A stretch of 13,226 nucleotides of DNA from JBBDXI01 sp040902425 (GTDB lineage: Bacteria; Planctomycetota; Phycisphaerae; Phycisphaerales; UBA1924), in contig JBBDXI010000106.1 of NCBI GenBank assembly GCA_040902425.1, positions 1-13,226 on the forward strand, read 5' to 3'. A program made the position numbers and the translations under genes. Positions 5,920-11,906 of the stretch are shown one piece after another (within the stretch, counting starts at the first letter, position 1; each line of letters begins with the position of its first letter). Below the pieces are notes generated by a model that was given only the letters and a program-made list of their open reading frames with translations, was not told where the DNA came from and searched no databases.

Positions 5920-6839
5920 AAATCGCCATCTTCTCCAGGGCCCGCACCTGCTACAGCACGCGCCGCCTCCGCGAGGCGGCGGCCAACCGGGGCCACTCGG
6001 CCGCCGTCATCGACACCACCCGCATCGGCCTGCTGCTCGACCGCGGGGGGCCGGCCCTCTTCTACCGGGGCAAGCCGCTGCCGCGCTTCGACGCCGTGGT
6101 CCCGCGCATCGGCGCCTCGCTTACCCACTTCGGCACGGCCGCCATCCGCCAGCTGGAGCAGATGGGCGTCTTCTGCCTCAGCCCCGCCGAGGCGATCGTC
6201 TTCGCCCGCGACAAGCTGCGGGCCACCCAGCGGCTCAGCCGGCACGGCGTGGGCATCCCCCCCACCGCGTTCGTCCGCTGCAACCGCGACATCCTCCCCG
6301 CCATCGCCAGCGTCGGCGGCGCGCCCGTGGTCATCAAGCTGCTGGAGGGCACCCAGGGCGTCGGCGTCATCCTCGCCCACTCCGAGAAGGTCGCCGAGAG
6401 CATCATCGAGACCCTCAGGAGCGCCCGCCAGAACGTCATCATCCAGCGCTTTGTCGCCGAGAGCCGCGGGCGCGACATCCGCGCCATCGTCGTCGGTGAC
6501 CGCGTCGTCGCCGCCATGCGCCGCCAGGCCCGCTACCCGGAGTTCCGCAGCAACATCCACCGCGGCGGCACCGCCGAGGCGGTCGCCCTCACCCCCGCCT
6601 ACGAGCGCACCGCCATCCGCGCCGCCCGCACCATCGGCCTCCACGTCGCCGGCGTGGACATGCTCGAGGCCCAGGAGGGGCCGCTGGTCACCGAGGTCAA
6701 CGCCTCCCCCGGCCTGGAGGGCATCGAGGCCGCCACCGGCGTGGATGTCGCCCGGGCCATCATCGAGTACCTCGAGGAGCACGCGACGAAGGCGCCCGCG
6801 CCCTCCCCGTCCCCCCAGCGCGCCCGGCGCCGGCTGTGA
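5916..6839 (+). CDS. rimK: RimK-type ATP-grasp L-glutamate ligase, apparent CTG start
   Basis: The 307-residue product is closely similar to E. coli RimK (300 residues), which ligates glutamates to the C-terminus of ribosomal protein S6 using ATP. Visible blocks are the N-terminal KIAIFSR, VVPRIGASLTHFGTAAIRQLE (61-81), RDKLRATQRLSRHGVGIP (98-115), the ATP-binding VIKLLEGTQGVGV (139-151; Lys141 and the glycine-rich loop), DIRAIVVGDRVVAAM (187-201), FRSNIHRGGTA (210-220; substrate and Mg contacts), and the Mg-binding end GVDMLE with TEVNASPGLEGIEA (Asp248, Glu260, Asn262). The start is odd. The first residue of the conserved MKIAI opening is encoded by CTG at 5916, overlapping the rimB stop as CTGA, with GGGAGGG seven bases upstream. 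The nearest downstream ATG would delete the first 82 residues. The alternative is a GTG start far upstream, running through all of rimB in another frame, which is implausible. It is the middle gene of a rimB-rimK-astE operon. Confidence 0.9.
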   Translation: MKIAIFSRARTCYSTRRLREAAANRGHSAAVIDTTRIGLLLDRGGPALFYRGKPLPRFDAVVPRIGASLTHFGTAAIRQLEQMGVFCLSPAEAIVFARDKLRATQRLSRHGVGIPPTAFVRCNRDILPAIASVGGAPVVIKLLEGTQGVGVILAHSEKVAESIIETLRSARQNVIIQRFVAESRGRDIRAIVVGDRVVAAMRRQARYPEFRSNIHRGGTAEAVALTPAYERTAIRAARTIGLHVAGVDMLEAQEGPLVTEVNASPGLEGIEAATGVDVARAIIEYLEEHATKAPAPSPSPQRARRRL

Positions 6840-7864
6840 GCGCCGACACCTTCCATATCGCGCGGGCCCGCGTCGGCCCGGGGGAGACCCGGGACCTCAG
6901 CCTCAAGGTCTCCGAGAGCTACAGCGGCGCGCCCATCCGCCTCCCCGTCCGCGTCATCCGCGGGACCGCCCCCGGGCCCGCCCTCTTCGTCTGCGGCGCG
7001 GTCCACGGCGATGAGCTCAACGGCGCCGGCATCGTCCGCGAGCTCATCCTCGGCGAGCCCCCCGCCGTCGTCGCCGGCACCCTCGTGCTCGTCCCGGTCG
7101 TCAACATGTTCGGCTTCGAGCACCACTCCCGCTACCTCCCCGACCGGCGCGACCTCAACCGCAGCTTCCCCGGCTCCCGCGCCGGCTCCCTCACCGCACG
7201 CCTCGCCAGCACCTTCTTCCGCGAGGTCGTCCTCCGCTGCCAGTACGGCATCGACCTCCACTCGGCCGCCTCCCACCGCACCAACCTCCCGCACATCCGC
7301 GCCGACCTCACCGAGCCCCGCACCGCCCGGCTCGCCCGCGCCTTCGGGTGCGAGCTCATCGTCAACACCCCCGGGCCCGAGCAGTCCCTCCGCCGGGCCG
7401 CCTGCCAGGCCGGGTGCGCCACCGTCGTCCTCGAGGCCGGCGAGGTCTGGAAGGTCGAGCGGGATGTGCTCCGAACCGGCGTCCGAGGGGTCCAGAACGT
7501 CCTGGCCGAACTGGGCATGATCGAGGGCACGCCCCGCGAGGCCCCCTACCAGATCGAGGTGGCCCGCACCGTCTGGGTCCGCTCCCCCACCGGCGGCATG
7601 CTCCAGTTCCACGTCGCCCTCGGCGAACTCGTCGAGCGCGGCCAGCCCGTCGCCGTCTGCAGCGACCTCCTCGGGCATGGGCGCACCCCCGTCCGCTCCC
7701 ACGTCGAGGGCGTCGTCATGAGCGTCTCCACCCTCCCGGTCGTCAAGCCCGGCGACCCGGTCTGCCACATCGCCGTGCCCACCGGCGGGCTCCCGGGCCT
7801 CCGGGCCAGCCTCGAGGGCACCCAGCCCGCGCCCGCGGACCCCGCCCCCGGGCCCGTGGGGTGA
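6836..7864 (+). CDS. Succinylglutamate desuccinylase/aspartoacylase (AstE/AspA) family zinc hydrolase
   Basis: The 342-residue protein belongs to the M14-like AstE/AspA zinc hydrolases, which release acyl or aminoacyl groups from amide (sometimes ester) bonds. Motifs: GAVHGDELNG (54-63; His57 and Glu60 as zinc ligands), PVVNMFGF (87-94), the substrate-binding DRRDLNRSFPG (103-113), and IDLHSA (139-144; His142 as third zinc ligand). VVLEAGE follows (197-203), carrying the probable catalytic glutamate. Residues 240-312 form a C-terminal beta domain like the lipoyl/biotinyl-like segment of this family (FHVALGELVERGQPVAV, VVKPGDPVCHI). The GTG start overlaps the rimK stop as GTGA, so translation is probably coupled, and no Shine-Dalgarno is needed or seen. 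Its constant companionship with RimK- and RimB-type genes in many bacteria, here in an overlapping operon, suggests it removes or edits an amide-linked modification. The real substrate is unknown. True AstE or AspA activity is unlikely because no arginine catabolic genes are nearby. Confidence 0.88.
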   Translation: MSADTFHIARARVGPGETRDLSLKVSESYSGAPIRLPVRVIRGTAPGPALFVCGAVHGDELNGAGIVRELILGEPPAVVAGTLVLVPVVNMFGFEHHSRYLPDRRDLNRSFPGSRAGSLTARLASTFFREVVLRCQYGIDLHSAASHRTNLPHIRADLTEPRTARLARAFGCELIVNTPGPEQSLRRAACQAGCATVVLEAGEVWKVERDVLRTGVRGVQNVLAELGMIEGTPREAPYQIEVARTVWVRSPTGGMLQFHVALGELVERGQPVAVCSDLLGHGRTPVRSHVEGVVMSVSTLPVVKPGDPVCHIAVPTGGLPGLRASLEGTQPAPADPAPGPVG

Positions 7865-7903
7865 GTAGGGAACCCTATTTCCTGCGGGGGCGACCCGGTT
7901 TCC

Positions 7904-7931
7904 TTGCGAATCCGCAGAACTCGGGTACGTT
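7904..7931 (+). promoter_or_regulatory. Promoter candidate for the DNRLRE surface protein gene
   Basis: TTGCGA (7904-7909, 4 of 6 to TTGACA) and TACGTT (7926-7931, 3 of 6 to TATAAT) are separated by 16 bases. They lie about 65 bases before the predicted GTG start and just beyond the end of the preceding operon. The patch is visibly more AT-rich than its surroundings. Confidence 0.4.
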
Positions 7932-8002
7932 TCTCACGCCCGACGGCTGCCCGGCCCTCCGGCGCCCCCACTTCCCGGACCCATCTCCCGGAGTCTCCCC
8001 GA

Positions 8003-8749
8003 GTGCGCACCCGGACCCCGCTCACCCTCGCGGCCGCGGCCCTTGTCGCCGCCCCGGCCTGCGCTGACCTCGTCTCGATCAAGCCCGCTCAGGACAACAC
8101 CCTCTACGAGGAGAACCCGGAGTTCAGCAACGCGCTGGGGCCCGGAATGTTCACCGGGACCATCAGCGCGGGCTGGCACCGCCGGGCGATGGTGATGTTC
8201 GACGTCGCCGCCTTCGTCCCTGCCGGGTCCACCATCGACAGCGTGACCCTGACGGTCCGCTGCACGCGGGCGCGGGGCGGGTCGTACCCCGTGGGGCTCC
8301 ACCGCCTCGCCTCCAGCTGGGGCGAGGGCGGCTCCAACGCCGGCGACCCCGGGGGCGGGGGCACATCGGCCACCATCGGTGATGCGACCTGGTCCCACCG
8401 CCTCTTCGGCCAGCCCGGGGAACTCTGGACCACGCCGGGCGGCGATTTTTCGCTCGCGCCGGCGTCGTCGGTCAACCTGGGCAGCACCGGCTCCTACACC
8501 TGGCCCAGCACCGCCCAGTTCATCGCGGAGGTGCAGGCCATGCTCGACAACCCGGGCGCCAACCACGGCTGGGCCATCATCGGCAACGAAGCCGCCAGCG
8601 GCACCGCCAAGCGCCTCGCCACCCGCGAGCACTCCAACGCCGCGTACCACCCGACGCTCACGATCGCCTACACGCCCATCCCGGCCCCGGGGCCAGCGGG
8701 CGTGCTCGCCCTGGCCTCGATCTTCGCGGCCCGCCGCCGGCGCGCCTGA
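8003..8749 (+). CDS. Secreted DNRLRE-type domain protein with PEP-CTERM-like C-terminal sorting tail
   Basis: The 248-residue precursor starts at GTG. It has a short signal peptide (RTRTPLTLAAAALVAAP, likely cut after PACA at residue 21). It ends in a PEP-CTERM-like tail: PAPGP motif at 227-231, hydrophobic segment GVLALASIFA, then RRRR. Such tails direct exosortase-type processing at the cell envelope; the variant with PxPG and a run of arginines is common in Phycisphaerae. The body (25-223) resembles the DNRLRE beta-sandwich found in bacterial surface proteins: QDNTLYEE (30-37), RRAMVMFDVA with FVPAGSTIDSVTLTVR (60-86), VGLHRLASSWGEG (97-109), DATWSHRLF (127-135), a WTTPGGDF block and ESxxxxR-like end. 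Role probably structural or adhesive on the cell surface. An ATG at 7904 in frame would place a basic stretch before the signal peptide. The GTG with GGAG nine bases upstream is preferred. It ends seven bases from the apaG stop on the opposite strand. Confidence 0.82.
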   Translation: MRTRTPLTLAAAALVAAPACADLVSIKPAQDNTLYEENPEFSNALGPGMFTGTISAGWHRRAMVMFDVAAFVPAGSTIDSVTLTVRCTRARGGSYPVGLHRLASSWGEGGSNAGDPGGGGTSATIGDATWSHRLFGQPGELWTTPGGDFSLAPASSVNLGSTGSYTWPSTAQFIAEVQAMLDNPGANHGWAIIGNEAASGTAKRLATREHSNAAYHPTLTIAYTPIPAPGPAGVLALASIFAARRRRA

Positions 8750-8767
8750 CGCGGGCTCAGCCCCGCG
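8750..8767. terminator. Short dyad between convergent stop codons
   Basis: CGCGGG at 8750-8755 pairs with CCCGCG at 8762-8767 around a six-base loop, covering the seven-base gap between two convergent genes and the apaG stop codon. No T run follows on either strand, so it may be a weak bidirectional terminator or nothing. Confidence 0.3.
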
Positions 8768-9173
8768 AGTGCTCCGCCGGCCCGAAGAGGTAGAAGCGGC
8801 CGATCTCGATCTCGAAGAAATCGCCGCTGTCCGCCTGCATCACGAAGGCGCCCTGCATGGTGCCCGAGGTGGTCGGCAGCGGGCAGTAGCTCGTGTACAC
8901 GAACGTCTGCCCGGACTCCAGCACCGGCTGCTGGCCCACCACGCCCTCGCCCTGTATCTCCTGCCGCTCGCCGCCGGCATCCACGATCAGCCAGCGGCGC
9001 GACACCAGCCGCGCCCGCGCCCGCGACTCGTTGCGGATCCGGATCCGGTACCCGAAGACGAAGCGGCCCGCCTCCGGTTCCGAATGGTCCGGCAGGTACC
9101 CGGGCGACACCGACACGCGGAACCCGCGGGTGAGCGTCACAGAACTGGCGATGCGCGGCGTTGGTGTGATCAT
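8757..9173 (-). CDS. apaG: ApaG-family protein
   Basis: The 138-residue product matches ApaG (125 residues in E. coli), an FN3-like beta-sandwich protein historically linked to Co/Mg resistance and diadenosine tetraphosphate levels but without a proven reaction. The family core is very clear: FGYRIRIRNES (40-50), LVSRRWLIVDAGG (56-68), QGEGVVGQQPVLESGQTF (74-91), YTSYCPLPTTSGTMQGAF (93-110) and the closing F-IEIGRFYLF. A 64-codon upstream extension is open, but the ATG at 9173 has GGGAGG six bases before it, and homologues start at this point. A TATGCT hexamer upstream could be its -10. It is a stand-alone gene here, not next to ksgA or apaH as in enterobacteria. Confidence 0.93.
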   Translation of the reverse strand: MITPTPRIASSVTLTRGFRVSVSPGYLPDHSEPEAGRFVFGYRIRIRNESRARARLVSRRWLIVDAGGERQEIQGEGVVGQQPVLESGQTFVYTSYCPLPTTSGTMQGAFVMQADSGDFFEIEIGRFYLFGPAEHSRG

Positions 9174-9201
9174 GGCGCCCCTCCCTGAACGGCTCGGGCG
9201 C

Positions 9202-9207
9202 AGCATA
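9202..9207 (-). promoter_or_regulatory. Possible -10 element of apaG
   Basis: The minus strand reads TATGCT (4 of 6 to TATAAT) 28 bases before the apaG start, giving a leader of about 22 bases that contains the GGGAGG ribosome-binding site. No -35 match is evident. Confidence 0.35.
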
Positions 9208-9378
9208 CCGCCCGGCCCGCCCCGGTGCAGTCCCCGTGGCCACGCCGCCCCCGGAATTTCCGGCCCGCTCCCGCAAGTGCCCCGGCCCCAACGACTCGCG
9301 CCCGTCAAGACTCGCGCAAGTCCCCGTGAAAGTTTCTTGAGCCCCCCGCCCACGCGGCGAGGCAACGATCCGAACGGG

Positions 9379-9747
9379 ATGAATCAGGGTTCTTTCCGGC
9401 TCTTCTTCGACGGCTCGTGCGGCCTCTGCCGGGCGATCGTCCGCCGCCTCCGCCGGCTCCGCGCTTCCACGCCCATCGAGCCCGTGGATATTCACGACGA
9501 CCGCAGCATGGCCATGTTCCCCCAGATTGACCGCTGCGAGGCGGAGCAGACCGTCATCCTCCTCGGTCCCTGCGGCCGGCAGCGCCGCGGCTACGACGCG
9601 GTCGTGGGCGTCCTCACGCTCCTCCCTTCGATGCGGTGGATGACGCCGGCACTCGAGGTGCGGCCCATCCGGGCCCTGGGCGCCGCCGTCTACGGGTGGG
9701 TCTCAAAGAGACGGCACCGCATCAGCCGCGTGCTCGGCCTCCGCTGA
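9379..9747 (+). CDS. DCC-family (DUF393) thiol-disulfide oxidoreductase-like protein
   Basis: The 122-residue protein is a small thioredoxin-like protein of the DCC/DUF393 family, named for the conserved Asp-Cys-Cys pattern. The signature is FFDGSCGLCR at residues 9-18 (Asp11, Cys14, Cys17, giving a CxxC redox pair). Later family marks are GYDAVVGVLTLLPSMRWMTP (71-90) and the C-terminal YGWVSKRRHRIS. Redox activity is predicted from the CxxC only; the physiological partner is unknown. The ATG at 9379 places the signature nine residues in, as usual for the family, although the upstream ribosome-binding site is poor. The reading frame is open upstream through the apaG region, but that part is antisense to apaG and not coding. 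It is divergent from apaG and convergent with the S41 peptidase gene. Confidence 0.87.
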   Translation: MNQGSFRLFFDGSCGLCRAIVRRLRRLRASTPIEPVDIHDDRSMAMFPQIDRCEAEQTVILLGPCGRQRRGYDAVVGVLTLLPSMRWMTPALEVRPIRALGAAVYGWVSKRRHRISRVLGLR

Positions 9748-9773
9748 AGGCGACCCGCTCTGAGTATTCCGTT

Positions 9774-9795
9774 CGGACCCGCGAAGGGGTCTGTT
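9774..9795 (+). terminator. Probable terminator of the DCC-family gene
   Basis: CGGACCC at 9774-9780 pairs with GGGTCTG at 9787-9793 (seven base pairs, one G-T) around a six-base loop, and TTCT follows. It lies in the 49-base gap between convergent genes, 26 bases past the stop codon. The T tail is short. Confidence 0.45.
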
Positions 9796-9796
9796 C

Positions 9797-11254
9797 TCAG
9801 GCCGCCCGCCGGTACTCAACCCCGCCCAGCCTCAGCGACTGTCTCTTCGGGGAATCGGACGCGGGCACCGGCTCGGTCTTCGCCGGCTCGGTCTTCGGCC
9901 CCGCCTCCCCGGCGCCATCAGTCGCCGGCTTCCCGCCATCGGCGGGAGGGTCGCCCTCGGCAGAGTTCGCCGGATCGCCGACCGACTTCGCCTCCCCTTC
10001 GGCGGGCTTGCCCGCGGCCGCGACGGCCATCGCCCGCACCACCTCCGCCGCCTTGTCCATCGCCAGGTCCGGCCCGCCCCGCCTCGTGGTCACGGCCTTG
10101 TCCGGCTCCCGCGGGTTCTTCTCCAGCCGCACCCCCTGGGCCGTCACGTAGTCGTCGATCGGGTACTGCACGCTGAACCCGTGCGGCAGCCGCCCGTAAA
10201 CGCTCGCCAGCACCGCCCCGGCCGTCCGCGAGCCCACCAGCCTGGCCCCCGCGATCTCGCTCAGGGCCGCCGCCGCGATCTCGCTGGCGCTCGCCGAGCC
10301 GCGGTTGATCAGCACCACGATCTTCCCGTCGAACCCGGGGGCATCCCGGCTGGTCCGGAACTTGCGGGGCCACCACTTGGCCAGGGCGACCACATCCGTC
10401 CCGTCGCCCTCGCCCGCCTTGACGTACTCGTTCATCGCCCGGCGCGAGACGAACGTCCCGATCACCGTGTTGGGCGGGAGCAGCTCGCTGAGGAAGTGCC
10501 GGAGGTTGTTCGTGGCCCCGCCCCCGTTGGACCGCAGGTCCACGATCAGGTGCCGGGCCTTCCCCGCCGCCTCCTCCATCAGCTTCTCGATCTGCTCGCG
10601 GTCGTACCCGCGGGCGAACGTGTTCACCTTCAGGACCGCCGTCTCCTCGTCGAGCCACCGCAGCGAGTCCAGCCGGACCGCCGTGAACTGACGCCGGGTG
10701 ATCTTCACCTCGGCCTCGGTGCCGTCGGCCCGCGCGATCTTCAGCGTGACCTCCGTCCCCTCCTCGCCCCGCAGCTCGCCGGGCTCCCCGGGCCGGTTCC
10801 CGTCCACCGCGACGATCTGGTCCCCGATCTGGAGGCCCACCTCGGCCGCGGGCCCCTGCGGGTAGACCTCGACCACCACCAGCTTGTCCTCCTCCTTGGC
10901 GGTGCCGATCCCCAGCCCCACCGTCGAGTTGGTCTCGCGCTGGCGCGTGGAAGTGGGCGAGCGCATCCGCAGGTGGCTGAGCCCGAAGTTCCGCAGCGCC
11001 CCGTTCACCGCGCGCACGAACGGCTCCTGCTGCTCCGCCTTGTCGATCGACTCGCGGTGCTTCTCCAGGAACGTCGGCCACTGCCCCATGTCCACGCCCG
11101 GCACGAACGCCCGCCTGGTCACGATCTCGCCGAGGCTCGTGAGGACCTCTTCCTTCTCCTCCCGCGTGATGGGCTGCGCCCAGGCCTGCAGGGCCAGGAG
11201 GAGCACGGCCAGCAGGGGCGTAACACGGCGGATCAGGGCGAGCGGGGATCGCAT
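9797..11254 (-). CDS. Secreted S41-family PDZ peptidase (C-terminal processing protease-like)
   Basis: The 485-residue protein has a Sec signal peptide (MRSPLALIRR, hydrophobic core LLAVLLLALQAW, cut near WAQ). A helical region follows, then a PDZ domain at about 112-185 (VGLGIG, GPAAEVGLQIGDQIVAVDG) and the S41 catalytic fold. S41 marks are HLIVDLRSNGGG (235-246), GKIVVLINRGSASASEIAAAAL (310-331, nucleophile serine block) and GSRTAGAVLAS (341-351), followed by LPHGFSVQYP and GVRLEKNP. In CtpA enzymes the last block carries the catalytic lysine (FGKG). Here it reads TAGAV with no lysine, as in tricorn/IRBP-like S41 branches, so the catalytic mechanism may differ or activity may be lost. The C-terminal 70 residues are a low-complexity Pro/Ala/Glu/Lys linker ending in QSLRLGGVEYRRAA. 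An ATG at 11269 would add five residues. The one at 11254 has GAGGG eight bases before it and is preferred. Confidence 0.85.
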   Translation of the reverse strand: MRSPLALIRRVTPLLAVLLLALQAWAQPITREEKEEVLTSLGEIVTRRAFVPGVDMGQWPTFLEKHRESIDKAEQQEPFVRAVNGALRNFGLSHLRMRSPTSTRQRETNSTVGLGIGTAKEEDKLVVVEVYPQGPAAEVGLQIGDQIVAVDGNRPGEPGELRGEEGTEVTLKIARADGTEAEVKITRRQFTAVRLDSLRWLDEETAVLKVNTFARGYDREQIEKLMEEAAGKARHLIVDLRSNGGGATNNLRHFLSELLPPNTVIGTFVSRRAMNEYVKAGEGDGTDVVALAKWWPRKFRTSRDAPGFDGKIVVLINRGSASASEIAAAALSEIAGARLVGSRTAGAVLASVYGRLPHGFSVQYPIDDYVTAQGVRLEKNPREPDKAVTTRRGGPDLAMDKAAEVVRAMAVAAAGKPAEGEAKSVGDPANSAEGDPPADGGKPATDGAGEAGPKTEPAKTEPVPASDSPKRQSLRLGGVEYRRAA

Positions 11255-11338
11255 CGGGGGGGCCCTCATATTCGGCTGGCGGGCAGCCTACCGCGCCCGT
11301 CAAGCCCCTGATAAACGACCCGCCAACGGGCCGATTGC

Positions 11339-11365
11339 TCGGGGTGGCCCGACGCTCCGCGGCGG
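11339..11365 (-). repeat. Intergenic hairpin repeat, copy 1 (inverted)
   Basis: Read on the minus strand this is CCGCCGCGGAGCGTCGGG followed by CCACCCC. It matches the two direct copies at 11401 and 11439, which carry a CTGCCGCGGA core followed by CAGG and CACCC. It lies between the S41 gene and the assembly gap. Confidence 0.6.
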
Positions 11366-11400
11366 TCTCTCCCCTCCGGCCCAACCGGTCCACGCTCGCT

Positions 11401-11430
11401 TCGACCTGCCGCGGAACGGCAGGCCACCCC
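11401..11430 (+). repeat. Intergenic hairpin repeat, copy 2
   Basis: TCGACCTGCCGCGGAACGGC begins this copy. CTGCCG and CGGCAG form a perfect six-base stem around a five-base loop, and CCACCCC follows. The copy at 11439 starts 38 bases later in the same orientation. Confidence 0.65.
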
Positions 11431-11438
11431 CAAGACCC

Positions 11439-11468
11439 TCGACCTGCCGCGGAGCGTCAGGGCACCCA
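11439..11468 (+). repeat. Intergenic hairpin repeat, copy 3
   Basis: TCGACCTGCCGCGGAGCGTC begins this copy. It differs from copy 2 at a few positions: the right half of the stem has become CGTCAG, and GCACCC follows. It ends 12 bases before the run of Ns, so more copies may lie inside the unresolved gap. Confidence 0.65.
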
Positions 11469-11480
11469 AAAACAGAAGGG

Positions 11481-11490
11481 NNNNNNNNNN
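11481..11490. other. Assembly gap (10 N)
   Basis: Ten N bases join two contigs; the true gap length is unknown. It interrupts the 297-base stretch between the lipoprotein gene and the S41 gene, both on the minus strand. That stretch otherwise contains only the hairpin repeats, short GC-rich dyads and no gene. Confidence 0.97.
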
Positions 11491-11525
11491 ACCGGGGCGC
11501 GGCCCCTGGAAACATCGGCGTCAGG

Positions 11526-11540
11526 CCCGGCTTCGCCGGG
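11526..11540 (-). terminator. Small hairpin after the cysteine-repeat lipoprotein gene
   Basis: CCCGGC and GCCGGG form a six-base-pair GC stem around a three-base loop, 11 bases past the stop codon at 11552. There is no T tract, so termination is plausible but unproven. Confidence 0.35.
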
Positions 11541-11551
11541 TCATCCGAGAC

Positions 11552-11788
11552 TTACTTCTTCGCGGCCTCGGAGCAGCAGCCGGCGGCCTTCGCCTCGGCG
11601 GACTTGCCCTCGGAGCAGGTCTTGGCCTCGGAGCAGGCCTTCGCCTCGGAGCAGTTGGCCGCCTTGGCCTCGGAGCAGCAGCCGATCTTCGCCGGGGCCT
11701 TCTCCGCGTTGGCCGTGGTCGTGGTGGTGCAGCCGCAGAGGGTGAAACACAGAGCGATGGCGCCGGCGCCGGCAAGACGAACGAGCAT
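11552..11788 (-). CDS. Tiny lipoprotein with tandem CSEAK cysteine repeats, function unknown
   Basis: The 78-residue precursor has a lipoprotein signal: Arg4, hydrophobic LAGAGAIALCFTL, and the lipobox LCGC, so Cys20 would be lipidated. A TTTTTANAEKAPAK linker follows, and then a repeat region from residue 37 with CCSEAKAA, CSEAKA, CSEAKT, CSEGKS, AEAKAA and CCSEAAKK. The mature protein of 59 residues holds eight cysteines, seven of them in the repeats, interleaved with Glu and Lys. That composition suggests metal or thiol chemistry at the envelope (metal sequestration, redox buffering or crosslinking), but I recognise no characterised family. The ATG at 11788 has AAGGAG six bases upstream. 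A longer in-frame start at 11875 would destroy the signal peptide. The gene has its own promoter candidate and is divergent from the two-helix protein at 11946. Codon use in the repeats is uniform, consistent with recent expansion. Confidence 0.8.
   Translation of the reverse strand: MLVRLAGAGAIALCFTLCGCTTTTTANAEKAPAKIGCCSEAKAANCSEAKACSEAKTCSEGKSAEAKAAGCCSEAAKK
11567..11680 (-). repeat. Tandem coding repeats encoding the CSEAK units
   Basis: Minus-strand units of the form TGCTCCGAGGCCAAG recur at 18- to 24-base spacing through residues 37-74 of the lipoprotein. Near-identical codons are reused in each unit (TGCTCCGAG for Cys-Ser-Glu), which points to slippage or duplication at the DNA level. 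Confidence 0.6.
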
Positions 11789-11848
11789 GGTCAACTCCTT
11801 ACGTGGTTCCAAGGGTGCATCGTTCCCGGGCCGCGCCGGGACGGGCAG

Positions 11849-11877
11849 ATCGTAGCCCACGATCGGCCATTCCACAA
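11849..11877 (-). promoter_or_regulatory. Promoter of the cysteine-repeat lipoprotein gene
   Basis: On the minus strand TTGTGG (11872-11877) and TACGAT (11849-11854, 4 of 6 to TATAAT) have the ideal 17-base spacing. Transcription would start near 11842, leaving a leader of about 53 bases with the AAGGAG site. This is the best-spaced promoter candidate in the window. Confidence 0.5.
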
Positions 11878-11906
11878 GGCTAATGCACGCCCGATAGGTG
11901 CCCGTT

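Noticed and set aside
4995..6782. Long open frame on the minus strand across rimB and rimK (595 codons)
   Set aside because: It is antisense to two clearly conserved genes. Its translation is a low-complexity Gly/Ala/Asp/Arg sequence, as expected from GC-rich codon bias on the opposite strand.
6599..7768. Minus-strand open frame opposite the AstE-like gene (389 codons)
   Set aside because: Acidic, glycine-rich repetitive translation with no motif, fully covered by a gene with zinc-site residues on the plus strand.
7866..7877. TAGGGAACCCTA followed by TTTCC after the AstE-like gene, considered as a terminator
   Set aside because: The stem is at most five base pairs with a two-base loop, too small to form a stable terminator hairpin.
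9293..9317. Direct repeat of GACTCGCGC with a 16-base period upstream of the DCC-family gene
   Set aside because: Nine-base GC-rich repeats are expected by chance at this composition, and no promoter lies at a matching distance.
8893..9378. Upstream extension of the DCC-family reading frame across apaG
   Set aside because: The extension is antisense to the strongly conserved apaG gene, and the family signature lies only nine residues after the ATG at 9379.
11401..11468. Two direct repeats with a 38-base period, considered as a CRISPR fragment
   Set aside because: The copies differ from each other, the unit and period do not leave a spacer of normal size (only eight bases), a third copy is inverted, and no cas gene is present.
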